A stretch of 64,000 bases of DNA from NCBI GenBank assembly GCA_911728455.2, contig OU452231.1, positions 19,301,838 through 19,365,837 of the forward strand, written 5' to 3'. Of this stretch, positions 1 through 13,300 are shown one piece after another (position 1 is the stretch's first letter; each line of letters begins with the position of its first letter). This stretch comes from Marthasterias glacialis (lineage: Eukaryota > Echinodermata > Asteroidea > Forcipulatida > Asteriidae). The position numbers were made by a program, and so were the translations under genes. The notes beneath the pieces are model-generated. The model searched no databases, was not told the origin of the DNA, and worked only from the letters and a program-made list of their open reading frames with translations.

Positions 1-58
1 ACTGTACGGTTATAACTAAACTGTACAGTTATAACTAAACTGTACGGTTATAACTAAA
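1..58. repeat. 19-bp tandem repeat, three copies
   Basis: The unit CTGTACGGTTATAACTAAA is repeated three times (from 2, 21 and 40) with one substitution in the middle copy. The array starts at the window edge and probably continues to the left. Confidence 0.9.
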
Positions 59-700
59 CTTGGTTTACTAAACTGTAATAAGGCTGTAATTTAAATGCAG
101 AATAAAAACTAAACTAAGGTTTTAAAACTGATATTCAAAGTTCCCAATGGTTGAGATTAACTCTATGCCCAGTTAATTAGTGGCTTAAACATTTTTATTT
201 CGCTAAAATAAATTTGGGATTGCTCAAACTACGTCCACGAGTGAGAAAGATTTTTTTTTGAAAAGTTATTTCGAGGAAAGGACAAACTCTACCTGCTCCT
301 TAAATCATTGTTTACGCAAACGTTTACTTTAATATTTTTGACCGACCTTGTTCGTCAGACGTCTGTCTTCAATTTGTATTGTTTACGTGATAGTTCGTCT
401 CAGGGATGAAAAACACATCAGAAAGGGCGAGAAAATAACTCTTTATTCTTTACAAAAGGGAGTCCTGTGGCTTTAAAAAGACCCCCAAAACATTCCTTGT
501 CCAAACAAAGCGTTTTCAAATGAGCAAGATGATTTATCCAGGAGTATTTTTACACATGCTGTAGATCAACTCTCTGAACCCTAAATTCCATGGTTTGTTT
601 TCTTGCACGGCAGTACACGATCCCTTGCCTTCACCTTCGTATGTTTACACCGCTGCGTCTGCGCCTACTTAGGGAACACCACACGTAAGAAGAAGTTTGT
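59..700. other. upstream intergenic DNA
   Basis: AT-rich sequence with no exon or element that I can support. It precedes the promoter of the first gene. Confidence 0.5.
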
Positions 701-711
701 CAAGTTGGCGA

Positions 712-858
712 TCTGATTGGCCCTCTTGTTCTCACGAGGACGTCCTGATTGGTTAATAGATTACCCCTGTCCCTGTCAGTCATTGGGAGCGCTGACAGCT
801 TCACGATAGCTCCTCCCACTTTGTATATAACCTGTGTATTGCGTATGAAGCTTATTCA
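712..858 (+). promoter_or_regulatory. TATA/CCAAT promoter of the Ig-EGF gene
   Basis: A TATATAA box lies at 824-830. Two inverted CCAAT boxes (GATTGG) lie at 715-720 and 747-752, and a CTCCTCCCAC stretch lies just upstream of the TATA box. Transcription would start near 855-860, and the first exon with a signal-peptide ATG follows at 1240. The spacing is that of a classical polymerase II promoter. The start site itself is inferred. Confidence 0.6.
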
Positions 859-1239
859 GCATTAGGTTTACAGCTGAATGGTTTGCACTGATTGAAGCGT
901 AGAGAATGTGTGGATATTACTCGTGCTAAGCTTTCACTGTATGAACAAGTTCTTGGATTGATACGTCAAATCTTTGCAAAAAGTCGCCCCTCCAATTTGT
1001 TTGCACAACTCTGCTTTGTAGAAGTTGCACCTAGTTTTGTTATCTGCGCGGGCAAACGTGTTACTCCACCATCTGCTGAACAAACTAATGTGGTTTTTAT
1101 ATCTGAAAACCCACTGGAGTGATATCTATTTTGATCTCTGTTTAACCCCCCAAAAATTTGGAAAGCTGAAGTTACCGTGTGCCAATTGAGATATTGAAAA
1201 CGTGTGGGAGTTGACTGGCACACATTTTGTATCGTCACT
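859..1239 (+). other. probable 5' UTR with upstream ATGs
   Basis: This lies between the inferred start site and the CDS start. ATGs at 878, 906 and 941 each open very short frames (for example MVCTD at 878), and another ATG is at 1088. If this is all leader, it carries several uORFs. A 5' UTR intron or a later start site would remove them. Confidence 0.4.
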
Positions 1240-1366
1240 ATGAATGGAAGAACTGCCATGTGGAATTTTAACGATGGAAGACCACAGTTTGTGAATATTT
1301 ATTTGTACTGGATTGCTGCAACAGTGTGCTTGTACTTGTATTCATACCCTGTCAATGCCGCACAAG
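1240..1366 (+). CDS. exon 1: signal peptide
   Basis: ATG 1240 opens residues 1-42, with the hydrophobic run IYLYWIAATVCLYLYSY followed by PVNAAQ. The donor is CAAG|GTAATG at 1367. It ends in phase 1, and the left-over G joins exon 2 to give GCSDGTTE. A second in-frame ATG lies six codons downstream. Confidence 0.75.
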
Positions 1367-4300
1367 GTAATGTATTAAAAAATGTTGTTAGGAATTGTAC
1401 ATTTATTTGTTTCCCCCAAAATACTACAGATTTTGACATTTTGTAATATAAATTAGAGAGCTTTGGTTTTCAAAATTTTTTGATTGTTAAAAACTTTTTG
1501 TTAACTATTTGTTTTTGTGTAAAATATATGAACTCACTCATTCATTTGTGGAAACATGTAGCTTTAGGTGACTTCACATTTCAATAAATCCATGCATCAC
1601 TATTAATTGTTCTTGTTGATGACAATCTTTACCAAGTATCAATTTTTTTTTGGTTGTACATGTTGATACTGATAGAGTAATAAATGTATGCTTTGAAAAT
1701 TCAATAGAAAATGTAAGTACAAGAAAGAGAGACATTAAAACTTTCTTTATCTTCTTTAAAACTCTCAGCTGGTTTAAGATTTTTTAAAACAATTTGAGAA
1801 GAAAAGGTTTTTCTTGGGTGTTGCTTAACCATTTCTGATGGCTTATCAACAACAGGGGTTAAATTAATTTAAAATGTTATTTTTATTTTATTTTATTTAA
1901 AACAATTTGAGAAGAAAAGGTTTTTCTTGGGTGTTGCTTAACCATTTCTGATGGCTTATCAACAACAGGGGTTAAATTAATTTAAAATATTATTTTTATT
2001 TTATTTTATTTAAAAATATATAAATATGTGATACATATCAAGTGCAGAAGTGTACAAAAGTCACATGGGATGTTAACTAAAATAGTTTACAAGCTCTAAC
2101 AGTGATAGTCAGCAAGTACAAAAGAATAACCCAATAATAGGGGTGTGAGAATTCGGCTTTTAAGCTGATTTCAGCTTTTTCTTTATTTAGTTTTTTTCTC
2201 TAAATTTCAGCTTTTTTTGTACGCCTGCTCTGTACAAAACTATGGGAACTTTTTAAATTTCAGCTTTTTTTTGTTTGTGGCCACTCACACCGCTGCAAAT
2301 TTGCCAATCACATGGTTTACTGCCACTCATCAAAATAACAGTAAGAAATACAAGTTCACGAAACAAGAGGCAATTCAACTCTACACTATGGTTATGAGGT
2401 GAAGATCAGCTCGTCAATCTACATGCAGATGAGGATGAGAGAAATCAAACAAGAAGTGTTCTGAAACATTTACTGTAGCTAAATTTGATCAGCAGCAAAT
2501 CCTGTAATTTGTTAAAACAAAATGACAATTTTGGGGAGCATTTTGCTTGTAGAGATGCTGAAGACATCATTCACCGTGCAGGCTCATTCCTCGCCTGAGC
2601 TGTATTTAAAAATGACTTAGAATGAATCATGAGTCATATTGGTTCAGATATGTTCTCCCCTCACGTACATAGATCCATAACTTGAAAGTGTTTCAAGTAG
2701 CGCTGATCAGAGTGACTCTACCTCTGTGATTAGAGGAAGCACATCACGGGATCCTCAATGAGAGAGGACCTGCGTGGACATCAACCTGTCAAGAAGGATC
2801 CCCGTTTGGAGAGTTCTTCTTCACTTTGACTGGTTACAATGTGACTGCCATGCCAGCATGTAAATTAATCTAAATCAAGTATGGTTGATGGGGGTGGGGT
2901 GGGGACGCTGTGACTCACTGGCACTCACAAAAGACCATGCCTTGTTAAGTAGTGGCAGGCATTAAACATACACTATACTGTGGACTTATATATAACATTT
3001 TGCGTAGAATTTCGTTTATATTCCGGTGAGCAAATAGCAGTGCACCATTTGGGTACATTATCACTTAAAAAAAGTATTCCAGGCAATTACATCTCACCAT
3101 TGTTTTTGAAATTCACTGGTAATAAATCTAGGAAGTTCACCCTCCAGAAAGTAGGTCAAAGTTTTAAAGATGTTTTAAAGATAAGGACAAGCTGTTTACC
3201 CCACCCCCCAAGAAAAAAAATGTTTAAGTTAAGAAAATAGTGAATCCATTCCAGCAGGTTTGTAAATGAGATTGTTATCCTAATCATAACAACATAACTG
3301 ACATGACTGTATGAATAAGCCATATTAGGGACCAATCTGAGCCGCTGGGCTTTTCATTCCACAAATAGGCAAACATATCCATGCATTAACAAAACAAACC
3401 CCAGAAAACAAACAATAAACAAAATATGGGCCAAAATGGAGGCGTAGGTTGTGGGACATTGCGGTTCCTTCACCACCACCCCGGGCTTCGTACTTTTCCC
3501 CACATACTTCTAAAACTATTCGCTGTTTCTCGAAGTTAGATTTTGTTCTTTTGTTGGTTTCGAGAAAATCCAAACAAGTGAGGAACGTGGTCTTAAAATC
3601 AACATATCAAATCTGACAGTGATGTGGTTTTTTTCCCTTTACATAGGGTAAGCCTGGAGTTTATTATTATAGTATGTGGTAGGGCTACACGGCCTTGACT
3701 TTCGTCTCAAACTAGCACAATAAGGGGACACTCCCTCCTTATCCGAGGCAAGCATTACTCAATGAATAACCCCCTAGATTAATGCATTCAAGACCAGGGA
3801 TGTATTCGATCGTGAGAAATGGGATTAACTCCTCGGATATTTGGAGTGTCTTTTGAAGGGAGTACAACCTGTAAACAAATGACTGTCAACTTGTCATAAC
3901 GGTTAAAAAAGTACACTCCACAATAGTCTCGCATGATGGTTCATCAAAGCTTGTGTTGCTTCCATTGAAATCAATGTTACCAAATTGAGGCTTGGTGTGC
4001 AAAATAGTCTGACCCCATTTCAGTTTATGTATAATCTGTGTTCATTATTGTCCCTGCACACGCGGGGTACATGACAAAGAAGATGGCAGCCTGATAAAGG
4101 TCAATAGACCTCTGCAGATCTATACTTTTGTGCTAAAAGGCCTACCAAGCGATTTACTTTTTATAGAAATCAACTTTTTGTGCGACAAGTCATGCGATTT
4201 TTACACAATACTTAAAACATGCCAGTCCCTTTCAGCCTGTACAATTTACATCAACAAACAGATGTTTTTACTTGTGACCCTGGTATTCCTTTTATTTTTT

Positions 4301-7300
4301 ATAATAAAACCACAGAGTATTTGAGCTGTCATTCATCATTGGGACAAAACCTAGAAATCTTTTATCAAGGGGGGCCAAAGGGGTTGGGTCCTAGTTCTCC
4401 CTGGTTGACGTGAGGTTTTGTATTGTGGCTGAATTTAAAGATATGCAATATGATTGGTAATGGTTATCACAATTCTACTTTTCCATTTATTTCTATGATA
4501 AGATTGGGCACAGTAAGGTGAATAACTTAATAAACACTGCCCCTTTTCAGGTAATAACTAGATTCTCTACAAAAAAAAAGAAAATGAAGACAAAAGTGAA
4601 CTCACAGTTGAATTAAATCCCAATTTTGGTTTATGGCATGATTGGATTACCCCTTATGCACCATCTGTCATTAAATCATGCAGTCATCAGTTTTATTGCC
4701 CACTCCAAATAAAACCTATTATAAACACTAATTATGGGGAACTCGGATATACAATTTTGGAGTGGTTCTCGAAAGGTTTGTTAATGACCATGAGACGAAC
4801 AGTCTGCTCAAATATCAGATTTGCTCAGGTCTGCCATCCTACAGACAGATTAATGTCTTCTATTTTAAATTAAGCTTCCATCTTGGGCCCTCGAGCAAAT
4901 CCTGAATTCTAAATTAAAATAGATGCGGTTTGGTTGTGGCCTTCATGGAAGTGGAGTTTTCATATAAAATTAAGACAAATTGCTTAACAGTAGGATGAGA
5001 CCATCGATAAATCTTGGGAAATTATGATGGAGTATTGCTTCACCATGTGATTTTTTTTTTTTCTTCAAAAGTTCTAAACTTTTGGGAAATATACACAGAG
5101 TTGAGATTTAATTAATTCAATAGCATAGACTTTTGGGCAAAAACAATTATTCTGATTATGAGACCCAACAGAGGCCTCACAGCCTCGTTTTGGTTACATT
5201 AATTTGAATGATGACGATAAAAATTGCTGCTGCATGTTAAAGGTCCATATTACACCAATATTTTGGGAAGATTTTCCCAAAAATGTATCATTTTGTTTAA
5301 AGTCACCTTGAAATAAAATTCAACTTATATACATGTGTGGTAAGATCGTGATTTACAAATTACATCAGGGGTGGCATTTAACTCTTTTTGACTTTTGATC
5401 TGTATTATGTAGTTACTTTAGCATCCTTTTGTTCCTTCACTGTGTTTTTTTTTAAAGTGGGACAAACTTAATAGAGTAAGGATCTTGTGAATGTACACTG
5501 GTTGCAGGTGCAATTGTCTACCATTGTTCAACGTGGTCCAACCATGGAGTTCCAAACATGGAGCGAGCTATAAAACTTAGATTGAGACATAAGCATTGAT
5601 GAACCTTTCAAACAGCTCAATGGTACAATATGGTCCAACCATACAGCGCTATAAAGTCCAACCATGTGGGAATAAAATCATAGAAAACCCTCTCTGCTTC
5701 TCTATCATGTGCTGCACTTTAGAGCCTTGGCATGGGCGAAGGGCTGTGTTTATTTTCCTTCACAGCATGTTGTAATAATTTCCAGTAGGGCTCTTCACAG
5801 CACAAGTGGGAAAGTGCTTTCACATGGTCGGAGTACTGTCATCATCATCATCATTAAGGCTCTGTCACAGTCACCCAGCAAGCACCAGGATAGCATGGTC
5901 TGCTGCTGGGGATGGTATGGGTGGGTCAGAGATAGAGAAGGGAAGAATGGTCAGATAGAGCTGTAAGGTCAGAGAGTGAGTGGTTGAGTGTCTGTGACTC
6001 GACCTCCATGATGCTCTTGAGTGGCACTTGAGTCCTTTTATATGGTGACTTGGGACTTGAGCTTGACTACATTGGTTTATGACTTGTTTTGAGACTAACA
6101 CTTACAATCCCTCTATACAGTATAGATCAGCTCAATATCCTCAAAGTACTTAAAACTTACTTGTGGTTTGCCCTTAAAGGACTCAATTGGACTTAGGACT
6201 TGACTTGCCTGGATTGGTTTATGACGTTTCTTGAGACATTCCCTCAGATGAATCAAGACCTGACATGAGACTATTCATGTAAGGACTAGAAACTTGACTC
6301 AATGAATTTGAGGCTTACTGAAGACTTGGCTTTGACAGATTTAAGAAGAACTCCACATACTGCATTGTACAGCACTTACTCCATGTACAACATGGTAGAA
6401 CCACAGAGCAAGGAGCTTGCTCTATATGGTAGAACTATGGAGTAAAATCGTTACGGTAGAACTGAGAATAGAAATCAATACCGTTACTGGCCCCACTAGA
6501 GGGTACATGTGGTTTGTTTTGGGGGGACATGGTATGTGTTTTTCAGTAGAAGAGCAGAAATGGTTTGGTGGTGTGAGTGTGGTGTGGGTTATTAGAAGGA
6601 TTGTACAGTAATAATGGCATGTGGCTGGAGTGAGATGCCCCAGAGCTTTGGTCTCTCTCTTTTACCTTCATGGAGTGTCTGACCACTGAAGGACCATTCC
6701 TTTCGGGAAAGTTTTAAATATAAATTTTAATCTTAAGTTTGCTTGGTAAGGTCAAGCTTATGTTTTGAATTATTGAAGCAGTTTACATGTCGATGAATAT
6801 GGTTGAAGACTGGTGCATTGTAACACAAAAGTATACCAGACATCACTTGGATTAAAACTGTTTTTCCAGAAACAGCTTTTGCTAAAGCTTTCTTCAGTAA
6901 AGACTTACACAGACTCACTAAAAGATGGATAGACATTCAGAGCATTTTATTTAGAAATCTTCAAGCATGAAATTTCTGAGATCAGCTCAAATCTTTTCTT
7001 TGTAGTGTCACGGAACCCCCCCCCCAAAAAAAAACAACTAAAGTTTTTGTGCTTGGGGCAGTTTCGGCTTGTTTGTGTTTACAAAGTTTTTGTCTGAATG
7101 TTAACTGGCATCAGTCTTAAAAACTGTTGAAAGTAAAGTTAGAGTGCACAGTACTTCCCTGGAAAGAAGATGCTAAGTTTTTAACCAACTCTAAGATCAG
7201 CAAGACAAAATTGCCTACTCGACCCATACAGCAGTGCGACAATTGAAGAAGGGGACATAAGCAATTAGGGGTACCAAGAACTCAGGACCACCAGGGGCTA

Positions 7301-10300
7301 GGAGAACTTTCCTCAAGAGACCTCCTAATGGTTGGACTTTGAAAGCCATGGGGTGTCTGGAGTAGAAAGTAAAAAGAATCTTGGATTAGGTGTTCATTGA
7401 GGCTTTCCCACCCAGTAAGTGGCAAGAGACAATGATTTAAAACCAGGCTTTGAAAAGGGGAGCCAAGGAACACACATGATGACTGTTAATGGAGTTTTTA
7501 AGGGGATAGGACAAGAGAGGAATTTTGCTCTTGCTCTTATTTGGCATTTTCAAAAGAAAATCAGAAAATAGGTTTGGAATATTCTGGTGGGGCATCAAAA
7601 CCAAGACCTTGGGTTTGTATCTACATGTAGGGCTTCTAGTTGCTTGTAGATATTGTTGTAGTTTGCTTTATTGTTTTCCCCGAAGATTGCCAAAAAAAGA
7701 TTCTTGCTGACTCGGCTGTATTTTCTGGTTGTGATTTTTTCTTTTTTTAGCTTTTGGATTCCTCATGTTTCCATTGAATGGGAAATCGGACTGTTAAAAC
7801 CGATATCAAGTTGTACATTTTTTATGAGTGGGAAAATTAACCGCATAAAAAGAAGAAGGGGAAGAAAAACCCTCCACCTGTGCTTCGATTGAATGACACT
7901 CAAACCGCTGTTATTTCAGAAGTCCATTTGCACTCACAGGAATTATTAGTAATGTCACACCTGTCACGAAAAGCGTTTGGGTTTCTGGCAGGCACAGTAT
8001 GACCACATATGCCAACAGATTTATGTAAAGCTACTATGTTATATCATTCACATGCTACCAAAGTTCAAAGTCATGCTTGAAAATCTATTTCCGTTTCACT
8101 TTTTCAGTCTCTGGATATCCACTAACAATACACACAGGTGTAAACTAAATTTAGTGTAGAGTGAGGATGGGGTAGAGTGGGGAGGGGCTAGAGTGGGAGA
8201 AAGTACAGTGGGGTGGGGGTAGAGTGGGGTGGGGTCAGAGTGGGGAGGAGGTAGAGTGAGGAGGTAGAGTAAGGAGGGGGTAGAGTGGGGTGGGGGTAGA
8301 GTGGGGTGGGGTAGCGTGGGGTAGGGGTATGAGTGGGGTTGGGGTAGAGTGGGGTAGGGGTAGAGTGGGGATGAGGTAGAGTGGGGTGGGGGTAGAGTGG
8401 GGAAGGAGGTAAAGTGGGGAAGGAGGTAGAGTGGGGAAGGAGGTAGAGTGGGGAGGGGGTAGAGTGGGGAGGGGGTAGAGTGGGGAGGGGGTAGAGTGGG
8501 GATGGTGTATGAGTGGGGAGGAGGTAGAGTGTAGTTGGGGTAGAGTGGGCAGGAGGTAGAGTGGGGATGGGGTATGAGTGGGGAGGAGGTAGAGTGGGGA
8601 GGGGATAGAGTGAGGAAGAGGTATGAGGGGAGGGGCTAGAGTGGGGATGAGGTAGAGCGGGAGGGGTAGAGTGGGGAGGAGGTAGAGTGGAGAGGAGGTA
8701 GAGTGGGGAGGGGGTATGAGTGGGTGAGATGTTAGGGGACTACAATCTGTTGTTACAGACTGGAAAACGCCTGTTTTCTTTATTCTACTTGCGTTAGAAT
8801 GTTATTCAGAATGGAAGAAAGTGCTTGAAAAAACCCGAGTAATGATCTACTACTAGGGATAGTTCACAGGTGTTCACCAGTTGTTTAAGGAATTCATTTC
8901 TACAGTCCGCAATAAGACGCTTTAGCCACTACATAGCTAATTCCTGGGAAATATAAACCCCAGGCAATACCTGGGGAGTTTCAACCCTACCATCAACTCC
9001 TGCAATTCACATTTGATGCAATTTTAGTATGCTAACCCTGGGGTTGTCTTGTTCAAACCCAACTCCCAAGCAGGGGTAGCCATATTTCCTAGGAGTTTGC
9101 CAGGGTTAGCAACTCAAGTGTGAAAAAGTCAACCAAATTTTCCTGGGACTTTCCCGGGAAACACTTTTTAGAGTGAAAGGGGCTTTTTTTTTTATCATTT
9201 CCACAATTTTGCGGGATATCCATTCCTTAAATTCATACTGCAAGATATTTGTCCATTTTGGTTTTCACATTTTTGAAATATGAAATTTGTTCACCACTTT
9301 TTGGTTTTGTCAAAAGTTTAATTAATTTAAATTTTAATTCAATTTTAATTGAATGGGAAAGGAAATTTCCTGTTTTGCATTATAATTTGTGTCAAATGTC
9401 AAAAACAATATTATTGACACTTTTTATTGGTTTACTAAAGACTCACCCAGCAAAACTGAGAATGAAATACAATATAAGACTACAAAATGAAAATGGAAAC
9501 AGCGATGGCTTTTTTAATTTCCTGAAATTACCCAATAGATTTGTCTAGATTTTCTTAGGGTGTCCAATTTGAAACCCTTATGTGGAGTAAGGCGAACATA
9601 AGTGTCTGTGTCCCCCCCCCTAATAAATGCTTCATTTTAGTATTGGGGAAAGAGCTAAATCAAAGATGGCACAAGGGAATTAGAAAAAGGGAAGTCAAGG
9701 TTTAGGTATGTATCCTGGATAGAGCTCTTGAAGAAAATAAGTCCTTGATCATGTTTTCAGCAAACATTCTGCCACGAAGGTATTTGCATGAGTAATCTCT
9801 CTCAGTAAATGTGACTCACAGGTTGTAATTCGCTGCAAATATGTCCCAAGGACCAGATAATCCGCATGTCCATCATGGGGGCATTATTGTAAATGACACC
9901 CACGGACCCTCATCAGAGCTGTCCATCTCTTTGGACCATCTCTTGGGCCACTATGGTGAGATGAAGCCCTTTCTTGGCCCATTCACTGATACCAAAGTGA
10001 TAATCCTGATATGTCATATAGCACAATGGGGTGGTGTTTTTTTGAGGGTATGTGTTTACAACACTCTCTTGTCTGATAATCTGTGGTAGGGGTACATTTC
10101 GAGCCAGCACATGTACACCAGTAACCCCCAGGCCAAAAGCTTTGTTGCAATTTTTTTGCTAAGTGGATTTGGATGGAGGTGTTATGTCAACACAGTACAG
10201 GAAGTTTTTGATTCGTATGGTTTAGGGAAACTGGGTTTTGTTTGCTTAGCATTTTACCCCCCCCCCCCCCCCCACCACAAGAAATTGTGATTGAGGGATT

Positions 10301-13300
10301 TCTGAAATAGGAAGTGGATGTTTGTGTTTCATTAGTTGTTGAAAGTGATTATTATTTCTGAAGAGAAAAGGCTGATTGTCACTTGTGGTTAGAGAGTTCT
10401 TATTATTTGTTCTAACTTTCAAGGTACAAATTAGCCGCAAATTTTCAATACAAACACCAACCTTTACTCTCTGGCAACATTATTTGTTTGTGTATTTGCT
10501 TCTGTGAGTTTTACAAAAAAACAACAACAAGACTTCATGTCTGGGTTATTCGTAACTGTTTACAGCTTAGTGTGGCGCTTGTTTTCTGTCGTTTCCATGA
10601 AGAAAGTTGTTGTGTTGATATGACCTTGTACTCCAAGAAAGTTTGTTGTTTTATTGACTAAATTCAACAACAAAACCAAAATCAAAACAAGTTTTTCATG
10701 TTGAAATTTACTACCAGTGGACGTTGACTTTCACCTTCGACACTAAACTGACCTATAGATTTACCTTTTTCCAAAGTTTGTTTTGGTAGGTGCACTATTC
10801 ATTACTTTTTGAAAAATATTTTGCTGATGTTTTTTTTAATATTTAAATTTCTATTTAAACTAACATGTTCCAGCACCTAATTTATCACAATAAATGTAAA
10901 TTGTAATTGAACACAACAAAAAATTGTTTTTGCGTCATTATGCGTCATTAAAGAAAGGATTTAATTTTTAAAGAACATTTGCCCGTGAGTATTCTGCATG
11001 TCTTGCGCGTCAGTGGCTGCATGACAGAGCTCAAGCACACAGAATAATAAAAACATCCACTGGTTTTGCTCTTATATAATTATATTTTTAAGGGGAAAAA
11101 TGATATGTGCACTACAAAAATTCACCGTGTCGCCCTAAGACGTATTGGACTCACATTCATTCGACAGAACGATCATCTCACGTTAATGTAGAAGGGCATT
11201 AGAGCCTACACATTTTTTCAGCTTTATCAATTCCTCCAGGCTGTGTTTGCTTTTCATATGGTAGGATAAAAGATGTTTACCGGGCACCTGCCATTAATTT
11301 CCCATTGCAAATAAACACACACAAGAAGGAACCGACAGAAAATTGTTGTGCTTCATTTTTATCGTTAATTGCATCAGCTACTCACAGAACCGTTCTCAAC
11401 TTGCCCTGCCACACGATGAAAGAATTCAGCCTTCCAAAGTCCTACATTTTTGTACTTTTGTGATCAACAAAATTCTTTATCTTTTGTTGGGATATTCAAT
11501 GGAGTCCTTGGTGATATATGAAGGGGATATATTAATGGTATTATGGCTTTAGGAAGTGGCTGGCCTTGTTGGGATAATAGCTTCGAAACAGATATCCAAT
11601 TTTGGTTGTCATTTTTACCATTATGCATTTTTCGTGTCACGTTTAGATGAAAATTACAACACTGGAAACAAACACAAGTTTAGGTAGGCCTATTGGACTG
11701 TGTGAAGGTGTTTAAAAAAAATGTTGTTTTCACTTTTTTACTTGAGACAACACAATGGTGATTGGTGAGATGTACCAAACAAATTTGTTAGGTTTATTTC
11801 TCGACTTAAAAGAGAAGGCAATAGCCACCCATTCCTTCAGTATTTAGTCTATTTCTGCACATGTACAAGTGCTGTTCTCCATTTACTTGTCATTTCCTTT
11901 GTTGTTCATTATCTTCAGATTTCCCTCATTCTCTTCTTTCGTCTGTTTGTAGTAGTCTGATTATGTTTCTATCTCGTCCGTGGTTAGTTTTGCCAGTTTC
12001 AGTTGTCTTGTACTTTTATAACTTTTATTCTCTGTAAAATAATTTATTGAGTTTATGTCAAAGGCATTCCCTTCTTAAGTTTCATTGACCCAATTCACCT
12101 GTCATCATGACAATGATCTTGGTTGTGCCATTTTGGTAGTCAATGTCACTGTGTGTTATACAGTGAAGTGTGAATTTTAGGCAAAGTGGTGTTTACACAC
12201 TTAACCCGTTGACTCCAAAAATGGTGAGCGTGGCACAGTCGCTGCGTGTGACGTGCATGCAAGGGGGTCAGAACACATCCCCATTTCTAGCTAATCGTGC
12301 TCTTTATTTGCGATTGATTTTTTTGTGAATGTAGAAATAAAGGCTTTAAAATGAACTGAAATAAATGAAAGTTCCAGACATATTGTGAAAAGTGGAAACA
12401 GTAATGATAATCATGGATCCTTTACCACTGGGGGAGCCATTCTCTTGAGAGAGAAAAATCCCTTTGGTGGAATCCTCTGCTTGAAGATGAATCGGATCCC
12501 ATGTGACACCACAACCATGCTGTGTGTTGCTCTTCCCTTGAAATATTTGTTACAAGAGAAAATATGCACCCAGCAAGACTCATGGACCCATGGACACTCT
12601 CCCAGCTTCCTTGATCAAGTGTTGATCTAATCAATCACAGAATCAATCACCACAGGAACCACACACAGCCAATCAGAACCTTCAAGGCTGATGGAGTCCA
12701 ACTTCCCCCATGCAGCAGGGGCTTAATTACCTAAATAACTCACCAGAGAGAGTGAGAGGTTGGTTCCTGGTGTTAGGGTGTGTTGCTTGACAACAAAATA
12801 TTTTACAAGATTGCTGACTACCTTCCGATTGTCCTTGATCTGTTTTTCCATTTTACTGGCACACTATTTTTTTCTTTCTGACTCCATGGTGATGAATGTG
12901 TTGGCGGACTTTCAATCTTTCATCTTGGTGGTGGGCTAACCAATGAGTTTTGTAATTCTACTGGGGGGGGGGGGGGGGGCGGGGAATACCACTGTCAAAT
13001 TTGAACTAATTTGGATCAATTATTGTGCACCTGACCTACCTCCACATGCCTCGGTAGGGGTTGGACTAGGAACTGATCTTCATACGATGTGTTGATATAC
13101 TAGTGTCCATTTCAAAGCAGTGAAAAGACATGGTTTTATTGGAAGAGAACAGTCCAGTGTGTCTGGCATGCTGACATTACTGGGATGGGACACCCTGCAC
13201 GACAGACCTCTACTTCATTAGGTTGAACTCCTCTACTCTCTTAATGTAAATTGTCCGCCATACCACTCTTGCAAGGAGCCATTTGGCGGACAACTCTTTT

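Noticed and set aside
892..1122. 76-codon open frame upstream of the signal-peptide exon
   Set aside because: No ATG start in frame at its beginning, and it lies in the probable 5' UTR; no family resemblance.
5510..6450. Scattered CCAACCATGG/ATGGTAGAACC repeats
   Set aside because: The similarity is short and irregular; I could not define a unit or element boundaries.
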